Below are positions 17,759-25,726 of a DNA stretch of 64,000 nucleotides, piece after piece. Within the stretch, counting starts at the first letter, position 1. Every line of letters starts with the position of its first letter. The stretch is from the NCBI RefSeq assembly GCF_015546965.1, contig NZ_JADMUF010000003.1, positions 99,929-163,928 on the forward strand. Reading direction: 5' to 3'. The notes below the pieces were generated by a model. The model did not search any database and was not told the DNA's origin. It saw nothing but the letters and a program-made list of their open reading frames with translations. The stretch comes from Collinsella aerofaciens (lineage in GTDB: Bacteria > Actinomycetota > Coriobacteriia > Coriobacteriales > Coriobacteriaceae). Made by a program: the position numbers and the translations under genes.

Positions 17759-17914
17759 GCGTAACCAACAGCGAGCGGGCCGCAAGTGCCCCAGGTTGCC
17801 GTGAAAGAGGAGCGACGCGTACTTCGGTACGCGAGCGACGGCCTGAACGGCAAGATGGGGTGCTTGCGACCCGCGCAGCGTCGAGCAGTTACGCGGTTTG
17901 GAAAACCGCGTAAC
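17759..17914. repeat. Long nested inverted-repeat (structured RNA-like) element
   Basis: GCGTAAC (17759-17765) pairs with GTTACGC (17888-17894). Inside, 17775-17802 pairs with 17847-17874: 23 of 28 are Watson-Crick pairs, and some mismatches are G-U on one strand. The core is CGCGTAC-TTCG-GTACGCG (17816-17833). GTTACGC can alternatively pair with the GCGTAAC of the following hairpin (17888-17914). It lies between convergent genes and right after the ettA stop. It could be a bidirectional terminator, a mobile palindrome or a small RNA. Confidence 0.55.
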
Positions 17915-17917
17915 GAT

Positions 17918-19597
17918 CTAGTCGCGCGTCAGCTTGCGGTGAATACGATGCGGCTGGGCTGCATCCTCGCCCAGGCGCTCGATGCGGTTGGCCTGATAGG
18001 CCTCGAAGTTGCCCTCGAACCAATACCAGTTGCCCGGGTTCTCATCGGTGCCCTCCCACGCCAGAATGTGCGTGGCGACACGGTCCAGGAACATACGGTC
18101 GTGGCTAATGACCACCGAGCAGCCCGGGAACTCGAGCAGCGCCGCTTCGAGCGAGGACAGCGTCTCGACGTCGAGGTCGTTCGTGGGCTCGTCAAGGAGC
18201 AGCAGGTTGCCGCCCTGCTTGAGCGTGAGCGCCAGGTTCAGACGGTTGCGCTCGCCACCGGAGAGCACGCCAGCGCGCTTCTGCTGGTCCTGGCCCTTAA
18301 AGCCAAAGCTCGCCACGTACGCGCGGCTGGGGACCTCGGTCTCGCCCACCATCATGTGGTCCAGGCCATCCGAGACGACCTCCCACAGGTTCTTGTCGGG
18401 GTCGATGCCAGAACGGTTCTGGTCGACGTAGGAGATCTTGACGGTCTCGCCCACCTCGAGCTCGCCCGAAGTCAGCGGCTCCAGGCCCATGATGGTCTTG
18501 AAGAGCGTAGTCTTGCCCACACCGTTGGGGCCGATGACGCCCACGATGCCGTTACGCGGCAGGGTGAAAGAAAGGTCGTCGATGAGCACGCGACCGTCGA
18601 ATTCCTTGTGCAGGTGATGGGCCTCGAGCACCTTGTTACCCAAACGCGGTCCAACGGGAATGCGGATATCGGTCCAGTCGAGCTTCTGGCTTGCGCGGGC
18701 CTCGGCCTCCATCTCCTCGTAGCGAGCCAGACGGGCCTTGTTCTTTGCCTGGCGAGCCTTGGGCGAGCTGCGTACCCACTCGAGCTCGGCCTCCATGCGC
18801 TTGGCGAGCTTGGCGTCGCGGTTGCCCTGCGCCTCGATACGGGCGGCCTTGGTCTCCAGATACGTGGAGTAGTTGCCCTTGTAGGGATAAAGGTGACCGC
18901 GGTCGACCTCGCAGATCCACTCGGCAACGTTATCCAGGAAGTAGCGATCGTGCGTGACGGCAAGCACCGCGCCCTGGTAGTTGTGAAGGAAGTGCTCGAG
19001 CCACAGGATCGACTCAGCGTCTAGGTGGTTTGTGGGCTCGTCAAGCAGCAGCAGGTCGGGAGCCTCGAGCAGCAGCTTGCACAGGGCCACGCGACGGCGC
19101 TCGCCGCCGGAAAGCACGATGACCGGCATGTCGGAATCGGGCAGCTGCAGGGCGTCCATGGCCTGGCCGAGCTTGGAATCGATATCCCAGCCATCAGCGG
19201 CGTCGATCTCGTCCTGGAGCTTGCCCATCTCGGCCATGAGGGCGTCCATGTCGCAGTCCGGGTCGCACATCTCCTCGCCGATCTTGTTGAAGCGATCGAC
19301 CTTGGCAATCATGTCGCCAAACGCCATGCGCACGTTCTCGATGACGGTCTTGTCGTCGTCGAGCGGCGGCTCCTGCTGCAGGATACCCACGGTGTAGCCG
19401 GGGGTGAGCCTGGCATCGCCGTTGGAAACTTCCTCGATGCCGGCCATGATCTTGAGCAGGGTCGACTTGCCCATGCCGTTGGGACCCACGACGCCGATCT
19501 TGGCACCGGGGTAGAAGCTCAGGGTCACGTCGTCAAGGATCACCTTGTCGCCATGGGCCTTGCGAGCCTGATACATCTGGTAGATAAACTCCGCCAT
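17918..19597 (-). CDS. ettA: ABC-F ATPase, energy-dependent translational throttle
   Basis: This soluble protein of 559 residues has two ABC cassettes. The first has Walker A GPNGMGKST (about residue 38) and the signature LSGGERRR (about 162). The second has GPNGVGKTT (about 350) and LSGGERNR. Both have LLLLDEPTN. There are no membrane segments. Length and the start MAEFIYQMYQARKAHGDKVIL match EttA, which binds the ribosomal E site and gates the first peptide bond according to ATP level. It is probably monocistronic. Confidence 0.92.
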   Translation of the reverse strand: MAEFIYQMYQARKAHGDKVILDDVTLSFYPGAKIGVVGPNGMGKSTLLKIMAGIEEVSNGDARLTPGYTVGILQQEPPLDDDKTVIENVRMAFGDMIAKVDRFNKIGEEMCDPDCDMDALMAEMGKLQDEIDAADGWDIDSKLGQAMDALQLPDSDMPVIVLSGGERRRVALCKLLLEAPDLLLLDEPTNHLDAESILWLEHFLHNYQGAVLAVTHDRYFLDNVAEWICEVDRGHLYPYKGNYSTYLETKAARIEAQGNRDAKLAKRMEAELEWVRSSPKARQAKNKARLARYEEMEAEARASQKLDWTDIRIPVGPRLGNKVLEAHHLHKEFDGRVLIDDLSFTLPRNGIVGVIGPNGVGKTTLFKTIMGLEPLTSGELEVGETVKISYVDQNRSGIDPDKNLWEVVSDGLDHMMVGETEVPSRAYVASFGFKGQDQQKRAGVLSGGERNRLNLALTLKQGGNLLLLDEPTNDLDVETLSSLEAALLEFPGCSVVISHDRMFLDRVATHILAWEGTDENPGNWYWFEGNFEAYQANRIERLGEDAAQPHRIHRKLTRD

Positions 19598-19781
19598 ATG
19601 TCTGTTCTATCCTTTCTACCTGCTGTTTCCCTATTCTTGATTCGCTTTAGTGGAAACGAAATGAGGGAACCAGCTCTGAAACTTAACGAAAAAGGGGCAT
19701 GGTTGCCCACACCCCCTAATACTACCTGGGAAAAGTCCCCCGGAACATACTATGAACTGCGTACGCTAGTTTTCCGCAACC

Positions 19782-20486
19782 TTAACGAGCGGCTCGCTGC
19801 GATTTGCGCCACAGCAGATACGAGTAGACGTAGACGGCTCCAACCGAACCAAACGCCAGAGCCGCAATCACCGCGGCGACGACTTCACTCGAAAGCACGC
19901 TGCCTGCCACGCCCATCACAATCAGGCCAATACCCAGCACCATAAAGCAGGCGCCGCCAAAACGCTGCGTACGGCGCCAGTTCTCGGGATCGGCAAGCGC
20001 CCAGGGTGTCTTGATACCGAGCGTATAGTTCTGCTTCACACGCGGCAAGTAGTTGCCTACGCCGATGAACAGCAAACCGACAACACCGGAAATCAGCACG
20101 TTAACCGAACCGACCGCCGGCACCACGCCCCAGACCGTAAGCTCTCCCAGCCAGCTTATGGCGCACATGAACAAGGTGAAGGCGATTACGAAGCCCTGGT
20201 AGAACTTGCCCGAAGTTCGATATGCCTCACCTTTGGGGTCGATGCGCGGCACCACGCAGAACATTGCGAGAAGCGCCAGAGGCAGCACGCCGAGCGCGGA
20301 GGCCATCCAGCTAGGACCCCAACCGTCGACGGCGCCGTTCGCGCCCCAGTGCGTGGGAATCTGCGCAGGCAAGCTCGGCATCACCATGAGGTGCGCTACG
20401 ACATTGGCGACGCACAGAGCGACCAGCGCAATCCACACGCGCGACGATACCCCCGTGGGGTGAATGCCCTTGTTTTCGTTATTCAT
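19782..20486 (-). CDS. SdpI-family membrane protein (immunity/regulatory)
   Basis: The protein has 234 residues and about six membrane helices. The N-terminal DUF1648 motif reads PAQIPTHWGANGAVDGWG, and the C-terminal half carries the SdpI-type NYLPRVKQNYTLGIKTPW. In Bacillus, SdpI gives immunity to the SdpC toxin and sequesters the repressor SdpR. The ATG at 20486 overlaps the repressor gene by eight bases, so the pair is translationally coupled. No SdpC-like toxin gene is visible nearby, so this may be an orphan module sensing envelope stress. Confidence 0.85.
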   Translation of the reverse strand: MNNENKGIHPTGVSSRVWIALVALCVANVVAHLMVMPSLPAQIPTHWGANGAVDGWGPSWMASALGVLPLALLAMFCVVPRIDPKGEAYRTSGKFYQGFVIAFTLFMCAISWLGELTVWGVVPAVGSVNVLISGVVGLLFIGVGNYLPRVKQNYTLGIKTPWALADPENWRRTQRFGGACFMVLGIGLIVMGVAGSVLSSEVVAAVIAALAFGSVGAVYVYSYLLWRKSQRAAR

Positions 20487-20757
20487 CCTTATCACCTTCC
20501 GTGTTTGTAAAACCCATAAACCAGCCAATCAAATCCTGCATGACGGTGGTGTTTAAGCTGTATACGATGTTTTGGCCATGGCGCTCGTCGGTCACCAACC
20601 CGGCGTTTTTGAGCGTCGCCAAGTGATGGCTCAGCGACGGCTTACTGATATCGAAATGCTCGGCAAGCTCCCCCGCCGTGCAATTGCCCTCGCGCAGCAA
20701 CTCCAAAATGCGCCGTCGCGTTGGATCGGCAAGCGCCTTAAAACCCTCTCCCGGCAT
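20479..20757 (-). CDS. ArsR-family repressor, SdpR-like
   Basis: The product has 92 residues. The winged helix-turn-helix reads LADPTRRRILELL, CTAGELAEHFDISKPSLSHHL and LKNAGLVTDERHGQNIVYSL. No cysteine cluster for metal binding is seen, and the form fits SdpR-type autorepressors. The ATG at 20757 follows GGAGG. It is the first gene of a two-gene unit with the SdpI-like protein. It probably represses its own promoter, where the AT-rich stretch 20795-20835 (ATTTAGATGTTTGTCTAAC) is a candidate site. Confidence 0.85.
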   Translation of the reverse strand: MPGEGFKALADPTRRRILELLREGNCTAGELAEHFDISKPSLSHHLATLKNAGLVTDERHGQNIVYSLNTTVMQDLIGWFMGFTNTEGDKDE

Positions 20758-20845
20758 AAGACCTCCTCTCATCATCTCTCATGACGCGCACACTATACTC
20801 GATATTTAGATGTTTGTCTAACTATCTAATACAGGAACATCTATA

Positions 20846-20872
20846 GAACATTCGTTCGTATTGAGCTACAAT
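20846..20872 (+). promoter_or_regulatory. LexA-like box and -10 hexamer of a small peptide gene
   Basis: GAAC-ATTC-GTTC (20846-20857) matches the GAACN4GTTC core of Gram-positive LexA boxes. TACAAT (20867-20872) lies ten bases on and would start transcription near 20879. The -35 is weak. A clearer LexA-type site exists in front of the Y-family polymerase in this window. Confidence 0.5.
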
Positions 20873-20878
20873 GGAAGT

Positions 20879-21102
20879 TGAAGCAGATGGGCCAGCTCCC
20901 TCTATCCGAGAAGGAGATGGACTATGAGTATTGACGATGTCCTGACGTTGTTATTGCTTGTAATCGCGGCTGTGGAGCTCGGCATCCACATTGGAGGTCG
21001 AATGAAATAGCCGCCCCCGCGTAATGCGAAGACGGCCACTTCTCACGCCAAAAACGTGTTTCGGAGTTGGCTAACCCGCGGCAACGGGTGCCATCTGCTT
21101 CA
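20879..21102 (+). repeat. 12-bp inverted repeat joining both ends of the small-peptide transcript
   Basis: TGAAGCAGATGG (20879-20890) and CCATCTGCTTCA (21091-21102) are perfect complements flanking the 28-codon gene. Just inside the right arm, a hairpin with ACCCG/CGGGT and GGC/GCC (about 21068-21092) may mark the 3' end. The rest of 21011-21217 shows no gene; the tcdA ribosome site lies at its end. Confidence 0.55.
20924..21010 (+). CDS. 28-residue membrane peptide, putative holin-like type I toxin
   Basis: A short frame starts at an ATG seven bases after AAGGAG and encodes 28 residues. MSIDD is followed by one hydrophobic helix (VLTLLLLVIAAVELGI) and a basic end, GGRMK. Single-helix peptides of this size with a strong ribosome site are typical of type I toxins. 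The predicted mRNA 5' end TGAAGCAGATGG (20879-20890) is exactly complementary to CCATCTGCTTCA (21091-21102). Such end-to-end pairing holds other type I toxin mRNAs inactive. A LexA-like box covers the promoter, as with SOS-induced toxins. The antisense RNA partner is not identified. Confidence 0.55.
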   Translation: MSIDDVLTLLLLVIAAVELGIHIGGRMK

Positions 21103-21217
21103 TCTTATGCGAATCCCTGCCCCATTTCAACAATCACCTAGGGCTCAAATGGAATCGCGATAACACCTATAATGGCAATAGCTAAAACACGATTCGCTTC
21201 CCCATCGGAGGATGTCT

Positions 21218-22012
21218 ATGACCGAAACCGCTGCCGCTCTCGTCGAGACACGCGACATCAAGCTCGAGATCATCATGGGCCGCGAGGCACTCGATAAGCT
21301 CGCCGATGCTACGGTGCTGGTGCTCGGCTGCGGAGGCGTGGGCTCCAACTGCTGCGAGGCACTCGCCCGCGGCGGCATCGGTCATTTCGTCATTCTGGAC
21401 AAGGACATCATCGCGCCCAGCAATATCAATCGCCAGGCCATCGCCTTTCACAGCACCATCGGCAAGCGCAAAGTGGACGTGATGGATGCCATGATTCGCG
21501 ATATCAATCCCGCCGCCACCGTTATCAAGCGCATCGAATACCTGCTGAGCGACAACATCGACGAGTTCTTCGCGAGCGTTTTGGAGCAGACGGGTGGCAA
21601 GCTCGACTACGTCGTCGACGCCATCGACACCATCTCGGCCAAGCTTACCATTGCCAAATATGCTCAGGACCACGGCATTCGTTTGGTTAGCTCCATGGGC
21701 GGGGCCAACAAGCTCCATCCCGAGTGCCTCCGCTTTGCCGACATTTTCGATACGGTACGTGACCCCATGAGCCGCATCATGCGCAAAGAATGTAAGAAGC
21801 GCGGCATCAAGAGCCTACATGTACTGTTTAGCTGCGAGGAATCGGTTAAGACACAGCCCCGCGACCCTTCCAATATCCACGAGCGCACCGAGTTGGGCAC
21901 CGCCAGTTTTATGCCGCCCATCATGGGTCAGATGATCGCCGGCGAGGTTATCCGCCAGATCAGCGGGCGCGGCACCGAGCGCGTACGCGCCGACGGCCAA
22001 CGCCTGGACTAG
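21218..22012 (+). CDS. tcdA: tRNA threonylcarbamoyladenosine dehydratase
   Basis: This ThiF/E1-like enzyme of 264 residues has the nucleotide-binding loop VLGCGGVGSNCCEALARGG (about residues 34-52), DKDIIAPSNINRQ, VDAIDTISAK, and later NIHERTELGTASFMPPIMG. These match TcdA (CsdL/YgdL), which cyclises t6A at position 37 of tRNA in an ATP-dependent way at the membrane face. The ATG at 21218 has GGAGG six bases upstream; the ATG at 21212 would touch it. It is followed after 14 bases by a TatD-type gene in the same direction. Confidence 0.9.
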   Translation: MTETAAALVETRDIKLEIIMGREALDKLADATVLVLGCGGVGSNCCEALARGGIGHFVILDKDIIAPSNINRQAIAFHSTIGKRKVDVMDAMIRDINPAATVIKRIEYLLSDNIDEFFASVLEQTGGKLDYVVDAIDTISAKLTIAKYAQDHGIRLVSSMGGANKLHPECLRFADIFDTVRDPMSRIMRKECKKRGIKSLHVLFSCEESVKTQPRDPSNIHERTELGTASFMPPIMGQMIAGEVIRQISGRGTERVRADGQRLD

Positions 22013-22026
22013 CAGGATGTCCTGCG

Positions 22027-22809
22027 ATGGAACCGCAATTCTTTGACACGCATTGTCATCTTGATTTGATGCTCGGCCCCGATGCTGCAGCCAGTGAGTC
22101 GGCGGCGTTGGGTCTGGGGCTCTTCGACTGCGGGGTCGACCCACGCGACTTTTCGGCCGCAAACGAGCGCGCCCGTCGCCTACCAGGCATCATCGCTGGC
22201 GTTGGGCTCCACCCCTGGTGGCTCGCCGACGGCCGCTGCGGTCCTGCCGAAGTCGATCTGCTTTGCGAAGTTGCTGCCCAAGAGCGCTACATCGGCGAGG
22301 TGGGACTCGACTTTTCCGCACGCTTTGCCGGAAGTGAGCCGCTACAAATACAGGCATTTGACCGGCTCTGCGATACACTCGTGCAGCATCCTCTTACCGG
22401 GCGCGTGATATCAATTCACGCCGTTCGTTCGGCAGGAGCCGTACTGGACGTCCTCGAATCGCATGGACTACTCATCCCAAACCCCGACTCCCCCGTTATC
22501 ATCTTCCACTGGTTTAGCGGCACTTCGGACGAACTCGTCCGCGCGCGTGATGCGGGCTGTTATTTTTCCGTCAGCGAACGCATGCTCGCGTCTAAACGAG
22601 GACGCGAATACGCACGACAGATTCCACTCGGTCGTTTACTGCTCGAGACCGATGCACCAGCGGAGGCAAACACAGAAACAAGCGCGCAGTCGCTCATCAA
22701 ATCGCTCACAAGGACCTCAGAACGCATCGCCTCGCTCAAAAATTGTGACGCAAAGCGCATCGAGTCGGCAGTTTTAACAAATGCGCACTCTGTTTTTGAC
22801 CTTCGCTAG
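22027..22809 (+). CDS. TatD-family metal-dependent hydrolase
   Basis: This 260-residue TIM-barrel protein shows TatD landmarks in order: DTHCHLD (about residue 7), GLHPWW, YIGEVGLDFSA, ISIHAVRS, FHWFSG and LLLETDAP. These histidines and aspartates hold the metals. TatD enzymes are 3'-5' DNases or deoxyribonucleases with roles in DNA repair and quality control. The sequence is somewhat divergent from classic TatD, for example HAVRS. It shares an operon with tcdA. Confidence 0.88.
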   Translation: MEPQFFDTHCHLDLMLGPDAAASESAALGLGLFDCGVDPRDFSAANERARRLPGIIAGVGLHPWWLADGRCGPAEVDLLCEVAAQERYIGEVGLDFSARFAGSEPLQIQAFDRLCDTLVQHPLTGRVISIHAVRSAGAVLDVLESHGLLIPNPDSPVIIFHWFSGTSDELVRARDAGCYFSVSERMLASKRGREYARQIPLGRLLLETDAPAEANTETSAQSLIKSLTRTSERIASLKNCDAKRIESAVLTNAHSVFDLR

Positions 22810-22814
22810 CCCCG

Positions 22815-23044
22815 GTGGACAAAAAATGCCAAATATGAGTACTGTTGCAAATCCAGTCACATTATTTTACGGCAAAATAGTGCCTTGATAATGTACAGCT
22901 ATCCATTATCAAGGCACTTTAAGGTGGTTAAAGTCATTTTTAGCAGGTTTTAATCGCTCGCAGACACCCAACTAGGCCCTCAAAAGCTAAATTTCGCTGT
23001 TACTAAATTAGTGACAGTACTCATATTTAGCATTTTTTGTCCAC
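22815..23044. mobile_element. MITE-like element with 31-bp terminal inverted repeats
   Basis: Positions 22815-22845 and 23014-23044 are inverted copies with one mismatch (outer end GTGGACAAAAAATGC). The 230-bp interior is AT-rich and carries no gene, but it has a second, perfect inverted repeat, AGTGCCTTGATAATG (arms near 22881 and 22912). A non-autonomous transposable element moved by a transposase elsewhere is the simplest reading. No clear target-site duplication is seen. Confidence 0.5.
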
Positions 23045-23047
23045 GGA

Positions 23048-23081
23048 GTCCCGGGGAGGCGACAATTCGACTCCCCGGGGC
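23048..23081 (-). terminator. GC-rich hairpin after the sugar kinase gene
   Basis: GTCCCGGGGAGGCGA (23048-23062) pairs with TCGACTCCCCGGGGC (23067-23081), with two G-U-type positions. No T-run follows on the minus strand, so it may work with the neighbouring element or be a processing hairpin. Confidence 0.5.
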
Positions 23082-23088
23082 TGCTCGC

Positions 23089-23952
23089 CTATTCGGAAAT
23101 CGGCGCCCCATGGCCCCAAGAGCCTTCCATGCCGCATACGGTCGAAGCAAACCCCGCCGCAAAGTCGAGTGCGCGCTCGATGGCCTCGGCGCCATCCTCG
23201 CCACGCTTGACAGAATCGAGATAGCACATCAAGAACGAAGTCAGGAACGAGTCACCCGCACCCATGGTGTCCTTCATTTCCGTTACCGGTTTAGCCAGTT
23301 GGCGGTAATAACGATCGCCATCATAGGCAATGCAGCCCTCAGCGCCAGCCGTTGCCGATACAAAACGCGGACCTAGGCTCTTCACCCATGCCAGACGCTC
23401 GCGAATCTCATCCTCGCTCGCGGCGTCTGCCGCGCTAAAGAATGCGAAGTCAACGTAGGGAGCAATCTGCTCGTAGTACTCGTCGGTCGAATCGTCCGAG
23501 AAGTCAAACGAAACCGTGATGCCCGCGGCCTTCAACTTGGGAAGTTCGCGCTCGGTAAAGCAATAGTTGCCCGAGTGGACTACGTCGAACTGCTTCATGT
23601 ACGCAAGGTCAAAGCGATCGAGCACATAGCGAGCATCACCACGGATGCCACCCTCATTGGAGCCAAGGAAAACACGGTCGCCGTTAACGACGGTCACGCG
23701 CGCAGCACCATTCTCACCGATGAGCTGCTTGCATTTGGCTAGTTCAACGTCCTCATCTTCAAGACTCGCAATCACGTGCTCGGCAGCAGCGTCATTACCA
23801 AAGATGCCCATATACGCGGAGCGCGCGGCTCCGCATTTCTTGGCATACACGGCAAAGTTCACCGCATTGCCACCCGGATACATCGTGCGAATATGCTCGT
23901 AGCGGTCGACGACGTTGTCGCCAAACCCCAGTGCGCTCACGTTAAATGCCAT
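23089..23952 (-). CDS. PfkB-family kinase, fructoselysine 6-kinase-like
   Basis: The 287-residue protein is of the ribokinase fold. The start LGFGDNVVDRYEH with YPGGNAVNFAVYAKKCGA is characteristic of fructoselysine kinase FrlD, and the C-terminal DTMGAGDSFLTSFL holds the catalytic aspartate and anion hole. FrlD phosphorylates fructoselysine from glycated proteins so that a deglycase can release glucose 6-phosphate. No deglycase gene is next to it, so the substrate call is tentative. The ATG follows GAGGGGCGC. Confidence 0.78.
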   Translation of the reverse strand: MAFNVSALGFGDNVVDRYEHIRTMYPGGNAVNFAVYAKKCGAARSAYMGIFGNDAAAEHVIASLEDEDVELAKCKQLIGENGAARVTVVNGDRVFLGSNEGGIRGDARYVLDRFDLAYMKQFDVVHSGNYCFTERELPKLKAAGITVSFDFSDDSTDEYYEQIAPYVDFAFFSAADAASEDEIRERLAWVKSLGPRFVSATAGAEGCIAYDGDRYYRQLAKPVTEMKDTMGAGDSFLTSFLMCYLDSVKRGEDGAEAIERALDFAAGFASTVCGMEGSWGHGAPISE

Positions 23953-24011
23953 AGCGCGCCCCTCTCTTATGCCAACGGAACCACTGTTGTGACAGCAGTA
24001 CCGCCCAGGAT

Positions 24012-24671
24012 CTACGCGAGTTCCAGTAGCTCCGGCAGCTGGTCGATAATCTTGTCCGCGGCATCCTGGCTAAAGCCAAAGCGCTCCTCGCGCTTGGCAA
24101 TGACTGTCAGGCCGGCTCGCTTGCCGGCAGTGATGCCAGGCACCGAATCCTCAACGCAGCAGCAGCGATTCGCGGGCAGCCCCAGCAGGTCCAGCGCATG
24201 CAGGTAGATGTCGGGCTCGGGCTTGCTCTCCTTAAACTGCTCGCCGCTCACCACATACTCAAAGGCATCCGACAGCCCGCATGCGTTGAGCACTTCCTCG
24301 ATGCTATCCATGGGAGACGAGCTGGCAAGCGCCACGCGAACGCCGCGGCGCGGCAGCTCTCGAATCGTATCCACGGCGCCTGGGTTAATCAAAGCCTGAT
24401 AGTCGCGCGGACGCTCATGCGCCCACTCGTCCCAACGGGCCAACGCTTCCTCGCCAGTGAAATGCCCCTTACCGGCGCGCTCAAACCAATCGACCAACAT
24501 ATGCAGGAAGAACTGATGCGAGGTACCGACCTGCCCATTCAACTCCTCTTGAGTCAGGTTAAGCCCAAGCTCCTTGGCAAACGCGGCAGTCTCGCCCAGG
24601 TAGTAATACTCGGTATCGACAATGACGCCGTCCATGTCAAAGATAACGGCGTCGAACGGAAATGCGGACAC
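24012..24671 (-). CDS. HAD-superfamily phosphatase (beta-phosphoglucomutase-like)
   Basis: The product has 219 residues. The nucleophile motif is VIFDMDGVIVDTE, motif II LASSSPMDSIEEVL, and later KPEPDIYLHAL and CCVEDSVPGITAGKRAG. The small cap domain fits the phosphoglucomutase/phosphatase subgroup. A GTG start at 24671 is chosen because GGGAGG lies at normal spacing. A longer ATG start would place codons inside the terminator hairpin of the upstream gene. The substrate is unknown. Confidence 0.82.
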   Translation of the reverse strand: MSAFPFDAVIFDMDGVIVDTEYYYLGETAAFAKELGLNLTQEELNGQVGTSHQFFLHMLVDWFERAGKGHFTGEEALARWDEWAHERPRDYQALINPGAVDTIRELPRRGVRVALASSSPMDSIEEVLNACGLSDAFEYVVSGEQFKESKPEPDIYLHALDLLGLPANRCCCVEDSVPGITAGKRAGLTVIAKREERFGFSQDAADKIIDQLPELLELA

Positions 24672-24686
24672 GGCACCCTCCCTAAC

Positions 24687-24711
24687 AAAAGGGCGCCTGT
24701 AAGCAGGCGCC
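24687..24711 (-). terminator. Terminator abutting the HAD phosphatase ribosome site
   Basis: On the minus strand GGCGCCTG-CTTA-CAGGCGCC (24692-24711) is followed by CTTTTG and, within about 20 bases, by the GGGAGG and GTG start of the next gene. It ends the transcript of the Cof-type gene. Confidence 0.8.
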
Positions 24712-24734
24712 TGAACCATGCATTATCGGCGATT

Positions 24735-25577
24735 CTAACCCAGCAGCTTATCCAGCGCCACCGCAATACCGTCTTCGTTGTTATTGGCGGTCACCATCTG
24801 GGCTACCGCCTTAACCTCATCGACGGCGTTACCCATGGCAACACCGGTACCCGCCCACTCAATCATGGACTTGTCGTTCTGGCCGTCGCCAAACGATACG
24901 ACCTCGCTGGCATCGATGCCGAGCTTGGGCAGGGCACCCTCGAGCGCACGGGCTTTGTCGATACCGGGCGCCGTGTACTCAAAGTACCAGTCGGCCGTAA
25001 ACATGCCCGAAAGCGTCTGCTTAAAGGGCGCATACATCTCCTCGTAATGCGCCTGCAGGTAGGCCGGATCGCCCGCCGTCAGCAGCTTGTCCACGGGATA
25101 AGCATCAGCGACCTCATGCAGGCTCTCGACCTCGCGGATCTTAAGGTCGCAGGCATCGCGCTCGTATTTGACGATGTTTTTCTGCGAGCCATCCAGCAGC
25201 GTGATCATGCAGCGGTACGAATCCTCGACGTGCAGATCGCGACCAAGCGAAATCATAGGGATCACGTCAAAATTACGCAGGTGATCAATCAGACGGTGCA
25301 GCTCGTCAGCCGGCATGGCCTGGTCAAAAAGAACCTCATCGGTCTGAGCGTCGACCACATGCGCGCCATTAAAGGCAACCAGCAGACCGTCATGGTTTTG
25401 AAGGTCGAGCTCCTGCGCCAGAGCATGTAGTCCCCATGCGGGACGGCCCGAAGCCAAAATGAGCTTAATGCCCGACTCCTGCGCCGCGAGCAGCTTTTCG
25501 CGCGTGCGCGGGCTGATGACCTTTTGGTCGTTGGTGAGCGTACCGTCGATATCCATCGCGATGGCTTTGATTGCCAT
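24735..25577 (-). CDS. Cof-type HAD sugar-phosphatase
   Basis: This 280-residue HAD IIB hydrolase starts MAIKAIAMDIDGTLTNDQ. Further motifs are ILASGRPAWGLHAL and the C-terminal VVSFGDGQNDKSMIEWAGTGVAMGNA, with the large Cof cap between. Such enzymes dephosphorylate sugar phosphates, flavin precursors or pyridoxal phosphate. The ATG at 25577 follows GGGAGG. It forms a loose tandem with the next HAD gene, separated by a terminator. Confidence 0.88.
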   Translation of the reverse strand: MAIKAIAMDIDGTLTNDQKVISPRTREKLLAAQESGIKLILASGRPAWGLHALAQELDLQNHDGLLVAFNGAHVVDAQTDEVLFDQAMPADELHRLIDHLRNFDVIPMISLGRDLHVEDSYRCMITLLDGSQKNIVKYERDACDLKIREVESLHEVADAYPVDKLLTAGDPAYLQAHYEEMYAPFKQTLSGMFTADWYFEYTAPGIDKARALEGALPKLGIDASEVVSFGDGQNDKSMIEWAGTGVAMGNAVDEVKAVAQMVTANNNEDGIAVALDKLLG

Positions 25578-25726
25578 ATATGCCTCCCTGTCATTGAACA
25601 ACCTTGTCTGAGCCATCATACAGAACACCCATCGCGACTCCGTTTACAACGGGCAAAAAGTCATATTGTCCCGAACATGAACGGCATGTGGTCGTGAAGC
25701 TTTATCGCTCAGGTCAAATACGTCTG

